Origin: Saussurea involucrata
Lineage: Eukaryota > Streptophyta > Magnoliopsida > Asterales > Asteraceae
Assembly: GCA_033807775.1 (NCBI GenBank)
Contig: CM066317.1
Location: forward strand, 32,553,870-32,617,869
Reading direction: 5' to 3'
Length of the DNA stretch: 64,000 nt
The notes below the pieces were generated by a model, which was not told the origin of the DNA, ran no database searches, and saw only the letters and a list, made by a program, of their open reading frames with translations. Positions 33,682 to 47,419 of the stretch are shown one piece after another. How positions within the stretch are numbered: the stretch's first letter is position 1; each line of letters begins with the position of its first letter. A program made the translations under genes and the position numbers.

Positions 33682-36267
33682 TTACAAATCAGCGTTTAGA
33701 TCAACAGTATCATATGTGTTTGTTCCATATGGTTCAAGCTGTGACGGGCCCGGGGTGTGACTGACTGAATGTCTCCTTAGCACGGTTGAAGGGGCGGGAT
33801 TTGGACACTCTCCACGAGTGTGTCCTACGCATTGGCACCGAGTACATATTCGTTGTATCGAACTTTCACCACGTGATGGACGCCGGTCGTTCTTTCTCGG
33901 TCTCCCGGCTCTGTTCTTATCCATTAAAGGTGGATAGCATGGCGGAAGCCGGTCGGGTGGATACACCCATGCTGCAGGGGTCCAGCTGGGTTTATTACCT
34001 CCACGTATGTTCTCCGGTAATATTCGGACGTGAAGAAAGGTACAGCCAAGTCGCTGCAATCTCTACGACCCATATGTGTTGCCGCAGCGATGGCATGGCC
34101 GCACGGTAACCCAGATTTTTGCCATTCGCAACACGAACAAAGGTGGTCTTTCATATTCACAATCGCGTGAAGATAGTCATCATGCACCTCGTACTTCCCA
34201 TACCCGATTGCTCTTACCGGCCATGTCGCCGCACGACGCGCCCTGTACTGAACGATCTTCTCCGTCGTTGGTGTGAGTGCATTTTTCATCTCAGCTCCTT
34301 TTAGGCGTCGAATTTGGTACCACTCTTGTTGAAAGGCCCGAAAGTAGTCCATAAGATTAACAATCGGACATCTACGCGCAAAACGGGAGAGTGCATTCAC
34401 ATACTCTGCACTATTCGAGGTCAGAATGTCATACCGTTGTCCAGGAAAATGGGCCGCGGACCACCTCTCCGGTCCATCTTCGTCAAAGACTTTGGCTGCT
34501 TCGTCGGCACTATATCGTAGCATATTCATGTACTTGTTAAACTCCCGATCCGTATATGCTCTGCATGCCGCCCAATAGACATCCTTGTTGGTCGTAATAC
34601 GTTTGTCCCTGGATTTGGCGTTCATCTCCAAATGTCGATAGCATATGGCGTGAGGGGCGTTTGGGTAGATGGCAGAGATTGCGGCGCTTATGGAAGGAGC
34701 CCTGTCAGACATAAACACCAACCCTTGCGGGTCTCCGATAGCTTGTCTCAACATGGACATAAACCAAGTCCACTCGTCCCCGGTTTCGGACTTGCCTACG
34801 CAGAAAGCTACTGGAACGATGGAGTTATCCCCGTCCATGGAAACCGCCAGGAACATCATACCCAAGTAACGGCCCTTTAAATGGGTTGCGTCTATTATCA
34901 GGACACGACGTAGATTTGCCACAAATGTGCGGATCTGCAAAAACATAGGTGGTTTTCCTTTGTATATGTTATAGTTTATAATGTGTAAACATATGACGTG
35001 TTAAAATACGTACCGCGGGTCCAAGGGCCACGAAGCACATCTCAAACCGTCGACGTGAATCGGTCCGTAGCTGCGTGACAGTACCAGGGTTCTGCAGCTG
35101 CAAATTATATAAATATGTCGGGAGTCGTTCATACGACTCCTCGAACGTGCCTCTCACCATAAACAGTGCATGGCATCGCGCACGCCAAGCTTGGTGGTAA
35201 TCAATCGTGACGCCGAACTGCTGGTGAACATCGTGGATGATGTCCTTTGGACACAATGACCTACTAACATCAAGAAATTTGTTTTTCAGTATCGCACCCA
35301 AAGTCTTTTTGCCGGCTTGTTTGTGGTGGGGATTCAGTTGCGTCCTCGTACAAGTGTGTACGTCGTGCAACTTTCTAATCATGAACGCCCCTTCTTTGCC
35401 ACCCGTGTCAATCGCGTACATCCTCCAGTCACAGTTTTTTCTGGCACATTCAACTATGTATCTAGTTTTTTCAGATTTCGACGTGCTCTTTTCGAAACCC
35501 TCTTCCAAGAACTTAAGTCCGACCTGACTTGCCAAGAGATCCTTCGACTCGAATATCTGACCTACATGTAACATTTCACTGCGAATATAAGGTGTAGGTT
35601 CATAGGTTTGTGTCTGGGTATGGGAGTCTGGAAGAATAGGGGCATATCAAAAAAGTCATTTATCTGACTACATGATTTTCTACTAGGGGTATATTCTTCG
35701 TGATCATCACTATCGGTGTCTGTCTATTTCAGAATTACCCGTTCTGAAAACGTGGGTTTCGTCATCAGCAACTCCAGCAGTACGCCCTTCGTGTGGTTGT
35801 GGTGGTTGTTGTTGTTGCGTCTCCGGAATACAGTCGTTAAGACCATATGAATGATCTAAATGAACCGTTGGGGCGTCGGACGCCTGAAATTGAGAATCAG
35901 GCTGCTCTATTTGGAGGTCTTCGTCGTCACCGTCGTCGTCACCGTCGTCGTCGTTTTCGTCGGGATACACAAAAAGTAATGGGGGCCTTTCTGAATCGAC
36001 TGCAAAGTGCAGAAAAGTAGAGATATCCCCATCGTTGGATAAAGCCACAAATGACCTATCGCCATTTTTAAACACTAACTTGCAAACAGCAGAAGGGTTG
36101 ATTCCACATTTTTGCATAGCGTATGCAAGAAATTTCTGATAAGTATAGTTTACTGGCACTTTTACACCATGCTTAGATTTATAAGCAAAATTCCACTCAT
36201 TGTTATCTTGCTCCCATTCACCATCAAAACAGAAATATAGCTTAGCTTTTGCAACAGATGAACTCAT
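33682..36267 (-). pseudogene. MULE transposase, unit 4 (extra frameshift)
   Basis: The PB1 block starts at 36267 but its frame ends at 35710. A 4-base deletion near 35720 (the atct of gtctgatctgtct is lost) shifts the frame after EIDR. A change D to A also occurs in FVALSNDGD. The DNA-binding (35574 to 35014) and catalytic/SWIM blocks (34934 to 33924) are open; the catalytic Glu is kept but the next residue is Tyr (NSAEYVNAL). Confidence 0.78.
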
Positions 36268-37104
36268 TTTTTTAGTAGTATCTCAAACACAAAATATTGC
36301 AGAAAGAAATCAAGAAAGAAGTATGAAATCGGTGTGTGGATTATGGATTGCATTTTACATCTATTTATCAATGAAACAACCAACATTGATGACAACCAAT
36401 CTCTCATTTCATCCACAAACTGGTATTCCAAAAACACTGATTTAACATTGATGAAAACATGCAAATGAATTTCAACCACAAATCGGTCTTCAAAGTACAA
36501 TAATTGTGGAAAAAAACAGTAAAAGCATGCAAGATTCGTCTAAGTACAGGGGCTGAAAGTGTAAATTTTCAGGGACCAAAACTGTAAAATAATGGTCCAT
36601 CGCGGGCTGCGATCGCGGGCAGGAGCCAAATGTGCACCGCGGCCAAAGTTGAGGGGCTCCGCAGGACACTTTTGGCCAAAGGTCGTGCCACGTCAGCCCT
36701 ATCCCGCGATCGCGGGCTCCATCGCTGGCCATTAGGGCATTTTGCTAAACCGCCGAAATTTTGTGGCATTTTGGTAAGTGTTGGTCAAACTTTTGGCATT
36801 TTAATTAATTTCCCTATAATAAATATGATATATTATATCTTTTTCTTTTTAATTAAAAAATATGAAATTGAGTAAAATGACTAAATTGCCCTCCTCATTC
36901 AACCTGTTTAACAGACTCAACTAATGGTGTTTGGGGAAAGGGACCAAGGACGTGAGAAAATGTAAACCACAAGAACGTTTTCCATAATTATTTTGATTTA
37001 AGGATGAGCAGTGCAATTTAATGTAAATCACAGGGACCAATCATGTAATTTACTCTAAATTTTATTTTATGGTCAAAGAGATTGGACGGCATATCGCTGT
37101 GTAG

Positions 37105-37923
<819 letters not shown>

Positions 37924-38023
37924 CTGTGTAGAATAAACGGCAAAAGGTGGTTCCCATTTCCCACCACTATCTCCATTAAATAATATATCTAATTTCATTT
38001 AATTATATATAGATTAAGATGTA

Positions 38024-38289
38024 GGGTTAGGTTAAGGGGAAAACCTCAAAAAATGGAAAACTGAAGAACACACTGGTAGCTCTTTATCTGGACGGTATGC
38101 ACTTGTGCATACAAGTAATTTGTAACATGCACACATGCATATGCACAAGTGCATAATGCACTTATGCATAAAAATAAAAATAAAACACATTTTACCAGTA
38201 TGCACAAGTGCATACCGTCCAGATGAAGAGCCACCAGGGTGTTCTTCAGTTTTCCGTTTTTTTTTTAAGTTTTCCCCTGAACCTCCCTC
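38024..38289. mobile_element. fold-back MITE A, unit 4
   Basis: Same element with a longer T-run; right flank ttaacatgtg. Confidence 0.7.
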
Positions 38290-38299
38290 TTAACATGTG

Positions 38300-38340
<41 letters not shown>

Positions 38341-38344
<4 letters not shown>

Positions 38345-38609
38345 CAAGTTCAAGGGAAAACCTCAAATAAACGGAAAACTAAGGAACACTCTGGTAGCCC
38401 TTCATCTGGACGGTATGCACTTGTGCATACATGTAATTTGTAACATGCACTCGTGCATATGCACAAATGCATAATGCACAAGTGCATAAAAACCAAAAAA
38501 ATAACCTAATTTTTCTGTATGTACAAGTGCATACCGTTCAGATAAAGGACTACCAGGGTGTTCCTTAGTTTTCCATTTTTTGAGGTTTTCCCTTGAACCT
38601 CTCTCTCAC
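38341..38609. mobile_element. fold-back MITE B, unit 4
   Basis: 269 bp between TA runs. Confidence 0.7.
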
Positions 38610-38901
38610 TATATATATATATATAGTTATAGTTATTAAATACGTATATCCCCATACCATTCAAAATTTATGTGTGTTTTATATTTATCATTTAAATTAG
38701 AATTATATATATATTTATATATATATATATATATATATATTTAAATTTTAAATTTTAAATAAAAATAAAAAGATTTTATATTAATAAAAAAAGTAATAAA
38801 TTTCAAAGTCATAAGAATATCTCAAGGCATCTTCTGGCAAAAAAAATATAGCTTATTTTATTAATACGTGTTTGGATAATCATAAGCTAGCTTTTTAATA
38901 A

Positions 38902-38997
38902 GAGCATCTACAATCATGGACCTCTATAGAGGTTCATGGTTTAGTCACATCATATTTCTCTTTCTGCGATAACAGTTTGCTCTCTTCTACACATTTT
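38902..38997. mobile_element. truncated Harbinger-type MITE, unit 4
   Basis: 96-base fragment with two private changes (tttagtcac, catatttc). Confidence 0.8.
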
Positions 38998-40177
38998 GAG
39001 TAACCCTGTAAAATTTCATTGCAAAATACTGATTTTTGAGCGAGTTATGATGATTTGAAGTTATGGAAGTTCAAAAATCACAAAACCTAAAAATCCGAAA
39101 TTTACAGCTTCCGGTATTAGAAGCAAGTCCCGCAAATGGAAAGTCCCGCAATTGAGAAGTCCCGCAACTGGGAAGTCACAGAGAAATATCGGGAGTTGTG
39201 ATACCGGGACTGGCAAACCGAGTCCCACAACTGGGTAATACCGGGACTAAGTTAGGTACCGGAAGATGTAATACAGGGAGATGGAGTACCGGGAGATGGA
39301 ATACCGGGAGTTGAAGTACCGGTAGATATCAGCACCGGGAGTTATTACTACCGGGAGATATCGGGAGTAGACACTACCGGGAGATATCAGCACCGGGAGT
39401 TATTACTACCGGGAGATATCAGTACCGGGACTTCGAAATCAATTCAGAAACAATAAAAACTTACCCGGTTCGATGACTTTCTGCACTCTTGCTGAGAATT
39501 AATCTGCAAGAACTTAGTACTAACACGAAAACTAGCCCAAAAACACACGAAAACACTACTAAAACGAATCAAATAGCACTTTTGACAAGAAAAATTGATA
39601 ATTTTCACGAACAGGGAGCAAAAACCAAATAAATCAAGAACTTAAAAATCAGTGATTTTTACTCAACCAAACGATTTGAAAACACAGAGAGATCTTAAAA
39701 AACCTATGAGAAGAATGTATCAAGCCTCGATTTTGGGTTTTAACACCAAAATCAAAGCAATCAAAAATTCTTGAGATGAACACAGTACGTACTTTGAATG
39801 ATCAAGAAAAACCAGAAAAATACCTTTGAATCGATAGCTTTGTCCCTCTGCTCTGATACCAATTGTAGATCCCAGATTGATCAAGTAACAATGAATATGA
39901 AGCGATTAATCCTTTAGTGATTGAATGCAGAGAGTTACAAGATTAGAATGATGAACAAACTCTCTCTCTAAACTCTGTTAAGCGCACGGCTAATCTCACC
40001 ACTACTAACCTACAGATTGGAAAAACAACTTTATATACCAAGGGCTTTAAGCCTAAGCCCATGGACCACAAACACTAATCTAAGCCCATTTAGCATAAAA
40101 GGCTTTTACAAACAAATAAAGAAAACAATTCTTTTCTTTATATTACTTTCTATTTTATAGGACTTTTAGTCCTAACA
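38998..40177 (-). mobile_element. retroelement fragment, unit 4/5
   Basis: Leader 38998-39863, primer site, then LTR 39864-40177. Confidence 0.85.
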
Positions 40178-40459
40178 GAGAAGCAAGCTTGGATTGATGA
40201 AACTAAATCAATTTTTAAGTAGGTGGTGGTTGTTTTAGTTGTTTTGTATTTTTTTACTGTGTTGTTTTGTATTTTTACTGAGTTGTTTGTATTTTTTTGT
40301 TGTTTTTTTACATCATGTAAGGTCAAGTCAGAGGTTACCTCAACTCATTTGCTAAAGTGTTTCCGGGTTGTGGTACACAATGGCCATACGTGGTTGCAAA
40401 AGCAGAAGCCGTTGAAGAAGGGTGAGAAAGATTGAAGATGAAGAGCATGTTGGATGTAA

Positions 40460-40857
40460 TACAAACTAGCTGTGTTATCAATGTTCATTTAAAAGCATAT
40501 GTATGTGTGTATATATAATATGAATCTATATATATCATTTACAAACTAGTTGTGTTATCAATGTTCATTTAAAAGCATATGTATGTGTGTATATATAATA
40601 TGAATATATATATCATTTACAAACTAGCTGTGTTATCAATGTTCATTTAGAAGCATATGTATGTGTGTATATATAATATGAATATATATATATCATTTAC
40701 AAACTAGCTGTGTTATCAATGTTCATTTAGAAGCATATGTATATGTGTATATATATAATATGAATATATATCATTTACAAACTAGTTGTGTTATCAATGT
40801 TCATTTAGAAGCATATGTATGTGTGTATATATAATATGAATATATATATATATATAT
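40460..40857. repeat. ~80-bp minisatellite, unit 5
   Basis: Five copies with a short terminal TA run. Confidence 0.8.
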
Positions 40858-40860
40858 CTT

Positions 40861-43439
40861 TTACAAATCAGCGTTTAGATCAACAGTATCATATGTGTTT
40901 GTTCCATATGGTTCAAGCTGTGACGGGCCCGGGGTGTGACTGACTGAATGTCTCCTTAGCACGGTTGAAGGGGCGGGATTTGGACACTCTCCACGAGTGT
41001 GTCCTACGCATTGGCACTGAGTACATATTCGTTGTATCGAACTTTCACCACGTGATGGACGTCGGTCGTTCTTTCTCGGTCTCCCGACTCTGTTCTTATC
41101 CATTAAAGGTGGATAGCATGGCGGAAGCCTGTCGGGTGGATACACCCATGCTGCAGGGGTCCAGCTGGGTTTATTACCTCCACGTATGTTCTCCGGTAAT
41201 ATTCGGACGTGAAGAAAGGTACAGCCAAGTCGCTGCAATCTCTACGACCCATATGTGTTGCCGCAGCGATGGCATGGCCGCACGGTAACCCAGATTTTTG
41301 CCATTCGCAACACGAACAAAGGTGGTCTTTCATATTCACAATCGCGTGAAGATAGTCATCATGCACCTCGTACATCCCATACCCGATTGCTCTTACCGGC
41401 CATGTCGCCGCACGACGCGCCCTGTACTGAACGATCTTCTCCGTCGTTGGTGTGAGTGCATTTTTCATCTCAGCTCCTTTTAGGCGTCGAATTTGGTACC
41501 ACTCTTGTTGAAAGGCCCGAAAGTAGTCCATAAGATTAACAATCGGACATCTACGCGCAAAACGGGAGAGTGCATTCACAGACTCTGCACTATTCGAGGT
41601 CAGAATGTCATACCGTTGTCCAAGAAAATGGGTCGCGGACCACCTCTCCGGTCCAGCTTCGTCAAAGACTTTGGCTGCTTCGTCGGCACTATATCGTAGC
41701 ATATTCATGTACTTGTTAAACTCCCGATCCGTATATGCTCTGCATGCCGCCCAATAGACATCCTTGTTGGTCGTAATACGTTTGTCCCTGGATTTGGCGT
41801 TCATCTCCAAATGTCGATAGCATATGGCGTGAGGGGCGTTTGGGTAGATGGCAGAGATTGCGGCGCTTATGGAAGGAGCCCTGTCAGACATAAACACCAA
41901 CCCTTGCGGGTCTCCGATAGCTTGTCTCAACATGGACATAAACCAAGTCCACTCGTCCCCGGTTTCGGACTTGCCTACGCAGAAAGCTACTGGAACGATG
42001 GAGTTATCCCCGTCCATGGCAACCGCCAGGAACATCATACCCAAGTAACGGCCCTTTAAATGGGTTGCGTCTATTATCAGGACACGGCGTAGATTTGCCA
42101 CAAATGTGCGGATCTGCAAAAACATAGGTGGTTTTCCTTTGTATATGTTATAGTTTATAATGTGTAAACATATGACGTGTTAAAATACGTACCGCGGGTC
42201 CAAGGGCCACGAAGCACATCTCAAACCGTCGACGTGAATCGGTCCGTAGCTGCGTGACAGTACCAGGGTTCTGCAGCTGCAAATTATATAAATATGTCGG
42301 GATTCGTTCATACGACTCCTCGAACGTGCCTCTCACCATAAACAGTGCATGGCATCGCGCACGCCAAGCTTGGTGGTAATCAATCGTGACGCCGAACTGC
42401 TGGTGAACATCGTGGATGATGTCCTTTAGACGCAATGACCTACTAACATCAAGAAATTTGTTTTTCAGTATCGCACCCAAAGTCTTTTTGCCGGCTTGTT
42501 TGTGGTGGGGATTCAGTTACATCCTCGTACAAGTGTGTACGTCGTGCAACTTTCTAATCATGAACGCCCCTTCTTTGCCACCCGTGTCAATCGCGTACAT
42601 CCTCCAGTCACAGTTTTTTCTGGCACATTCAACTATGTATCTAGTTTTTTCAGATTTCGACGTGCTCTTTTCGAAACCCTCTTCCAAGAACTTAAGTCCG
42701 ACCTGACTTGCCAAGAGATCCTTCGACTCGAATATCTGACCTACATGTAACATTTCACTGCGAATATAAGGTGTAGGTTCATAGGTTTGTGTCTGGGTAT
42801 GGGAGTCTGGAAGAATAGGGGCATATCAAAAAAGTCATTTATCTGACTACATGATTTTCTACTAGGGGTATATTCTTCGTGATCATCACTATCGGTGTCT
42901 GATCTGTCTATTTCAGAATTACCCGTTCTGAAAACGTGGGTTTCGTCATCAGCAACTCCAGCAGTACGCCCTTCGTGTGGTTGTGGTGGTTGTTGTTGTT
43001 GCGTCTCCGGAATACAGTCGTTAAGACCATATGAATGATCTAAATGAACCGTTGGGGCGTCGGACGCCTGAAATTGAGAATCAGGCTGCTCTATTTGGAG
43101 GTCTTCGTCGTCACCGTCGTCGTCGTTTTCGTCGGGATACACAAAAAGTAATGGGGGCCTTTCTGAATCGACTGCAAAGTGCAGAAAAGTAGAGATATCC
43201 CCATCGTTGGATAAATCCACAAATGACCTATCGCCATTTTTAAACACTAACTTGCAAACAGCAGAAGGGTTGATTCCACATTTTTGCATAGCGTATGCAA
43301 GAAATTTCTGATAAGTATAGTTTACTGGCACTTTTACACCATGCTTAGATTTATAAGCAAAATTCCACTCATTGTTATCTTGCTCCCATTCACCATCAAA
43401 ACAGAAATATAGCTTAGCTTTTGCAACAGATGAACTCAT
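40861..43439 (-). pseudogene. MULE transposase, unit 5 (nonsense in DNA-binding block)
   Basis: The DNA-binding block opens at 42753 but stops at 42517, where CGCAAC reads TGTAAC on the coding strand: two C-to-T changes, one making TAA. Reading resumes only from 42480. The PB1 block (from 43439) has the shorter acidic run shared with unit 1. The catalytic and SWIM block (42113 to 41103) is open, with small changes (HFLGQRYD, GYGMYEV). Paired C-to-T changes are what methylated-cytosine deamination produces. Confidence 0.78.
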
Positions 43440-44263
43440 TTTTTCAGTAGTATCTCAAACACAAAATATTGCAGAAAGAAATCAAGAAAGAAGTATGAAA
43501 TCGGTGTGTGGATTATGGATTGCATTTTACATCTATTTATCAATGAAACAACCAACATTGATGACAACCAATCTCTCATTTCATCCACAAACTGGTATTC
43601 CAAAAACACTGATTTAACATTGATGAAAACATGCAAATGAATTTCAACCACAAATCGGTCTTCAAAGTACAATAATTGTGGAAAAAAACAGTAAAAGCAT
43701 GCAAGATTCGTCTAAGTACAGGGGCTGAAAGTGTAAATTTTCAGGGACCAAAACTGTAAAATAATGGTCCATCGCGGGCAGGGGCCAAATGTGCACCGCG
43801 GCCAAAGTTGAGGGGCTCCGCGGGACACTTTTGGCCAAAGGTCGTGCCACGTCAGCCCTATCCCGCGATCGCGGGCTCCATCGCGGGCCATTAGGGCATT
43901 TTGCTAAACCGCCGAAATTTTGTGGCATTTTGGTAAGTGTTGGTCAAACTTTTGGCATTTTAATTAATTTCCCTATAATAAATATGATATATTATATCTT
44001 TTTCTTTTTAATTAAAAAATATGAAATTGAGTAAAATGACTAAATTGCCCTCCTCATTCAACCTGTTTAACAGACTCAACTAATGGTGTTTGGGGAAAGG
44101 GACCAAGGACGTGAGAAAATGTAAACCACAAGAACGTTTTCCATAATTATTTTGATTTAAGGATGAGCAGTGCAATTTAATGTAAATCACAGGGACCAAT
44201 CATGTAATTTACTCTAAATTTTATTTTATGGTCAAAGAGATTGGACGGCATATCGCTGTGTAG

Positions 44264-44441
44264 TAGGGGTGTTCAAAAAAACCGCTGGACCGCTCAAACC
44301 GGTCGAACCAAGTCAAACCGGAACGTTTTTTGCGGTTTGAGCGGTTTAGCGGTCCGGTTTGGTTTGAAAATTTGTCAAACCGGGCGGTCCGGTCCGGTCT
44401 GCGGTTTGGCGGTTTTTTTGGGCGTTTGGACCAAACCGACC

Positions 44442-44508
<67 letters not shown>

Positions 44509-44999
44509 TAATTTTTTATATATATATCATTTAGAGTTTTAGACATTTTCTTAAAGAATTGAGAAAATTTTATATGAAAATCCGTGATTTGATTGAGATT
44601 TGGAGTTTGAAAGATTTTAATCCATGCAACTAACATTTTGTATAAATTGTAATTACTTATCATATTATTACTTCTATTCTTTTTATTCTCCGTAACAATA
44701 GTAATAAATATAAGTGGACTATGTTTCCTTTTTGTCGACTTTGTTTAGTTTTTTGTGGACTCGAGCCAAAGAAGCTTTAAAATTCCAAATTATGTACGTT
44801 TTTTATTTGTTTTAAAGGCCATAAAAGGCCCAAACCGCCTAAACTGGTCGGACCAAACCGCCTAAACCGCGGTCCGATTTGACCGGTCTGGACAGTTGAT
44901 GTCAAACCGTTCGGTTTTGAAAATTTATCAAACCGCCATTTGTGGTTTGGTTTGTGGTTTGAGGGGTTAAACCGTCCAAACCAGACCGCGAACACCCTA
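44264..44999. mobile_element. non-autonomous hAT element, unit 5
   Basis: The right end has lost one C (AACACCCTA). AT tract 56 bases (44445-44500). Confidence 0.82.
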
Positions 45000-45099
45000 C
45001 TGTGTAGAATAAACGGCAAAAGGTGGTTCCCACTTCCCACCACTATCTCCATTAAATAATATATCTAATTTCATTTAATTATATATAGATTAAGATGTA

Positions 45100-45364
45100 G
45101 GGTTAGGTTAAGGGGAAAACCTCAAAAAATGGAAAACTGAAGAACACACTGGTAGCTCTTTATCTGGACGGTATACACTTGTGCATACAAGTAATTTGTA
45201 ACATGCACACATGCATATGCACAAGTGCATAATGCACTTATGCATAAAAATAAAAATAAAACACATTTTACCAGTATGCACAAGTGCATACCGTCCAGAT
45301 GAAGGGCCACCAGGGTGTTCTTCAGTTTTTCGTTTTTTTTTAAGTTTTCCCCTGAACCTCCCTC
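45100..45364. mobile_element. fold-back MITE A, unit 5
   Basis: Same element; one hairpin arm carries a change (gtatacacttgtgcatac). Confidence 0.7.
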
Positions 45365-45375
45365 TTAACATGTAT

Positions 45376-45419
<44 letters not shown>

Positions 45420-45423
<4 letters not shown>

Positions 45424-45688
45424 CAAGTTCAAGGGAAAACCTCAAATAAACGGAAAACTAAGGAACACTCTGGTAGCCCTTCATCTGGACGGTATGCACT
45501 TGTGCATACATGTAATTTGTAACATGCACTCGTGCATATGCACAAATGCTTAATGCACAAGTGCATAAAAACCAAAAAAATAACCTAATTTTTCTGTATG
45601 TACAAATGCATACCGTTCAGATAAAGGACTACCAGGGTGTTCCTTAGTTTTCTATTTTTTGAGGTTTTTCCTTGAACCTCTCTCTCAC
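45420..45688. mobile_element. fold-back MITE B, unit 5
   Basis: 269 bp with a few private changes (caaatgcatacc, gtttttcc). Confidence 0.7.
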
Positions 45689-45972
45689 TATATATATATA
45701 TATAGTTATAGTTATTAAATACGTATATCCCCATACCATTCAAAATTTATGTGTGTTTTATATTTATCATTTAAATTAGAATTATATATATATTTTTATA
45801 TATATATATATTTAAAAATTAAATTTTAAATAAGAATAAAAAGATTTTATATTAATAAAAAAAGTAATAAATTTCAAAGTCATAAGAATATCTCAAGGCA
45901 TCTTCTGGCAAAAAAAATATAGCTTATTTTATTAATACGTGTTTGGATAATCATAAGCTAGCTTTTTAATAA

Positions 45973-46611
45973 GAGCATCTACAATCATGGACCTCTATAG
46001 AGGTTCATGGTTTAGCCACATCATCTTTCTCTTTCTGCGATAACAGTTTGCTCTCTTCTACACATTTTATAAACCTTTTACTCTCAGTCATGAACCGATC
46101 CATAGTTTATATAATAAAAATATATAATAATACAATTTACTATTACAATTAAAAGACAGTAATCATCATATACTTATAAAAATAATTAATTTTTGATTGT
46201 AATAAAATACAAGCTTTTAATTTTATTAACAAATAAAATAAAATAATTAGGGATGACATATTATAATTAAAAAGAATTATCAAAAACACTTATTATAATT
46301 AAAAGTCAATTAATTGAAAACTAAAAAAAATTAAAATAAAAAGATTATGTATCAAAAGTTCATAAATTTAATGGTATTCAAATCAATTCATTTTATTATT
46401 AATATATATTAAAAACACTTTAATTTAAGTTTTATATTTTATTGATTATTTTAATGTTTATGGAGGCAAAAAGGAGACATGAACCGGTTCATGTTCACAA
46501 ACCTCTCCACCTCCATGTGGAGAGAACCGGTCCTTTTCAATGGGGGGTAAAAATGGATGAAGAGGTCCATGATTTTCATGGACTTCCATGTAGGCACCAC
46601 TGCGGATGCTC
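45973..46611. mobile_element. intact Harbinger-type MITE at the end of the array
   Basis: Ends GAGCATCTACAATCATGG...and the complement GAGCATCCGCAGTGG, flanked by TAA on both sides (45970-45972, 46612-46614). Arms also share catgaacc/ggttcatg words. The first 96 bases are the piece present in units 1-4. No transposase frame. Confidence 0.75.
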
Positions 46612-46614
46612 TAA

Positions 46615-47416
46615 GCTACTTAAAAAAACTTTTGAGTAACTTTTTATAAATATTTCAATTATGCTCTCATTAATATTATTTATTATTTATTATTTATTAA
46701 CTATTATTTTAAATAAATAGCAATTCTTTAAATTAAATTATTATTAATTAATATAAACTCAAAATTATTAAATTAAATTTTAATTATATATTGATATTAA
46801 TTTTAATTATTTAGAGTTATTGTTAATCATATAAATTAATTTTATATATTTTAATATTAGTATATTTTAATTATCAATTACTATTATGTCTTTAATTGTT
46901 ATTTGATTATTTTTATCATATTAGTTATTTAAAATCATAAGTTAATGTATATTTTTTCTAAAACTTATTTTAACAAATTCAAAATTTATAGTATATATGC
47001 AATAATAAATTTTACATTATTTTAATTAACATGTTATATTATTTAATTTTTATTTACTACATTGGTTGTATTAATTAACAGATTATATTGCTATAAATTT
47101 GTTTTAATTATATAATTAGATATTGTAATTGGTAATTTTTGAAAATGTATTTTTTTGTCATTTTACATGTTTATAAGCTAGTTTTGCTAAAGTGACTTTT
47201 TAATCAGCTACCAGCTAGCTAATAAGCAATCAGATGGCTTATCAGTTAGTTTGCCAAACATAGCCCAACTTCTCCAAAATAAAGAAAATGAGGATTTTGG
47301 GTATTTTTTGGTTTTAAAAGATTCTCCAAAACTTTCCTTAAAATAGAGAAAACTAGAGAAATTGCAAGTTTCTCAAGATTTAAAATGATTACCATGAGAA
47401 AGAAATGCTTTTTTTA
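46615..47416. other. AT-rich non-coding region
   Basis: Very AT-rich with no credible frame. Near 47170-47275 a sequence ending tagtttgccaaacatagccc looks like the end of a further small transposon whose other end may be gtgtttggataatcataagc (about 45946). Confidence 0.5.
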
Positions 47417-47419
47417 TAA

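Larger units (their letters stand above)
32987..36814 (-). mobile_element. MULE right part, unit 4
   Basis: Ends at the right TIR, with TATAATAAA at 36815-36823. Confidence 0.88.
40178..43973 (-). mobile_element. MULE right part, unit 5
   Basis: Ends at the right TIR, with TATAATAAA at 43974-43982. Confidence 0.88.

Noticed and set aside
45946..47275. A larger transposon enclosing the intact Harbinger-type MITE
   Set aside because: Ends gtgtttgg... and ...ccaaacata pair for only a few bases and no target duplication was found.
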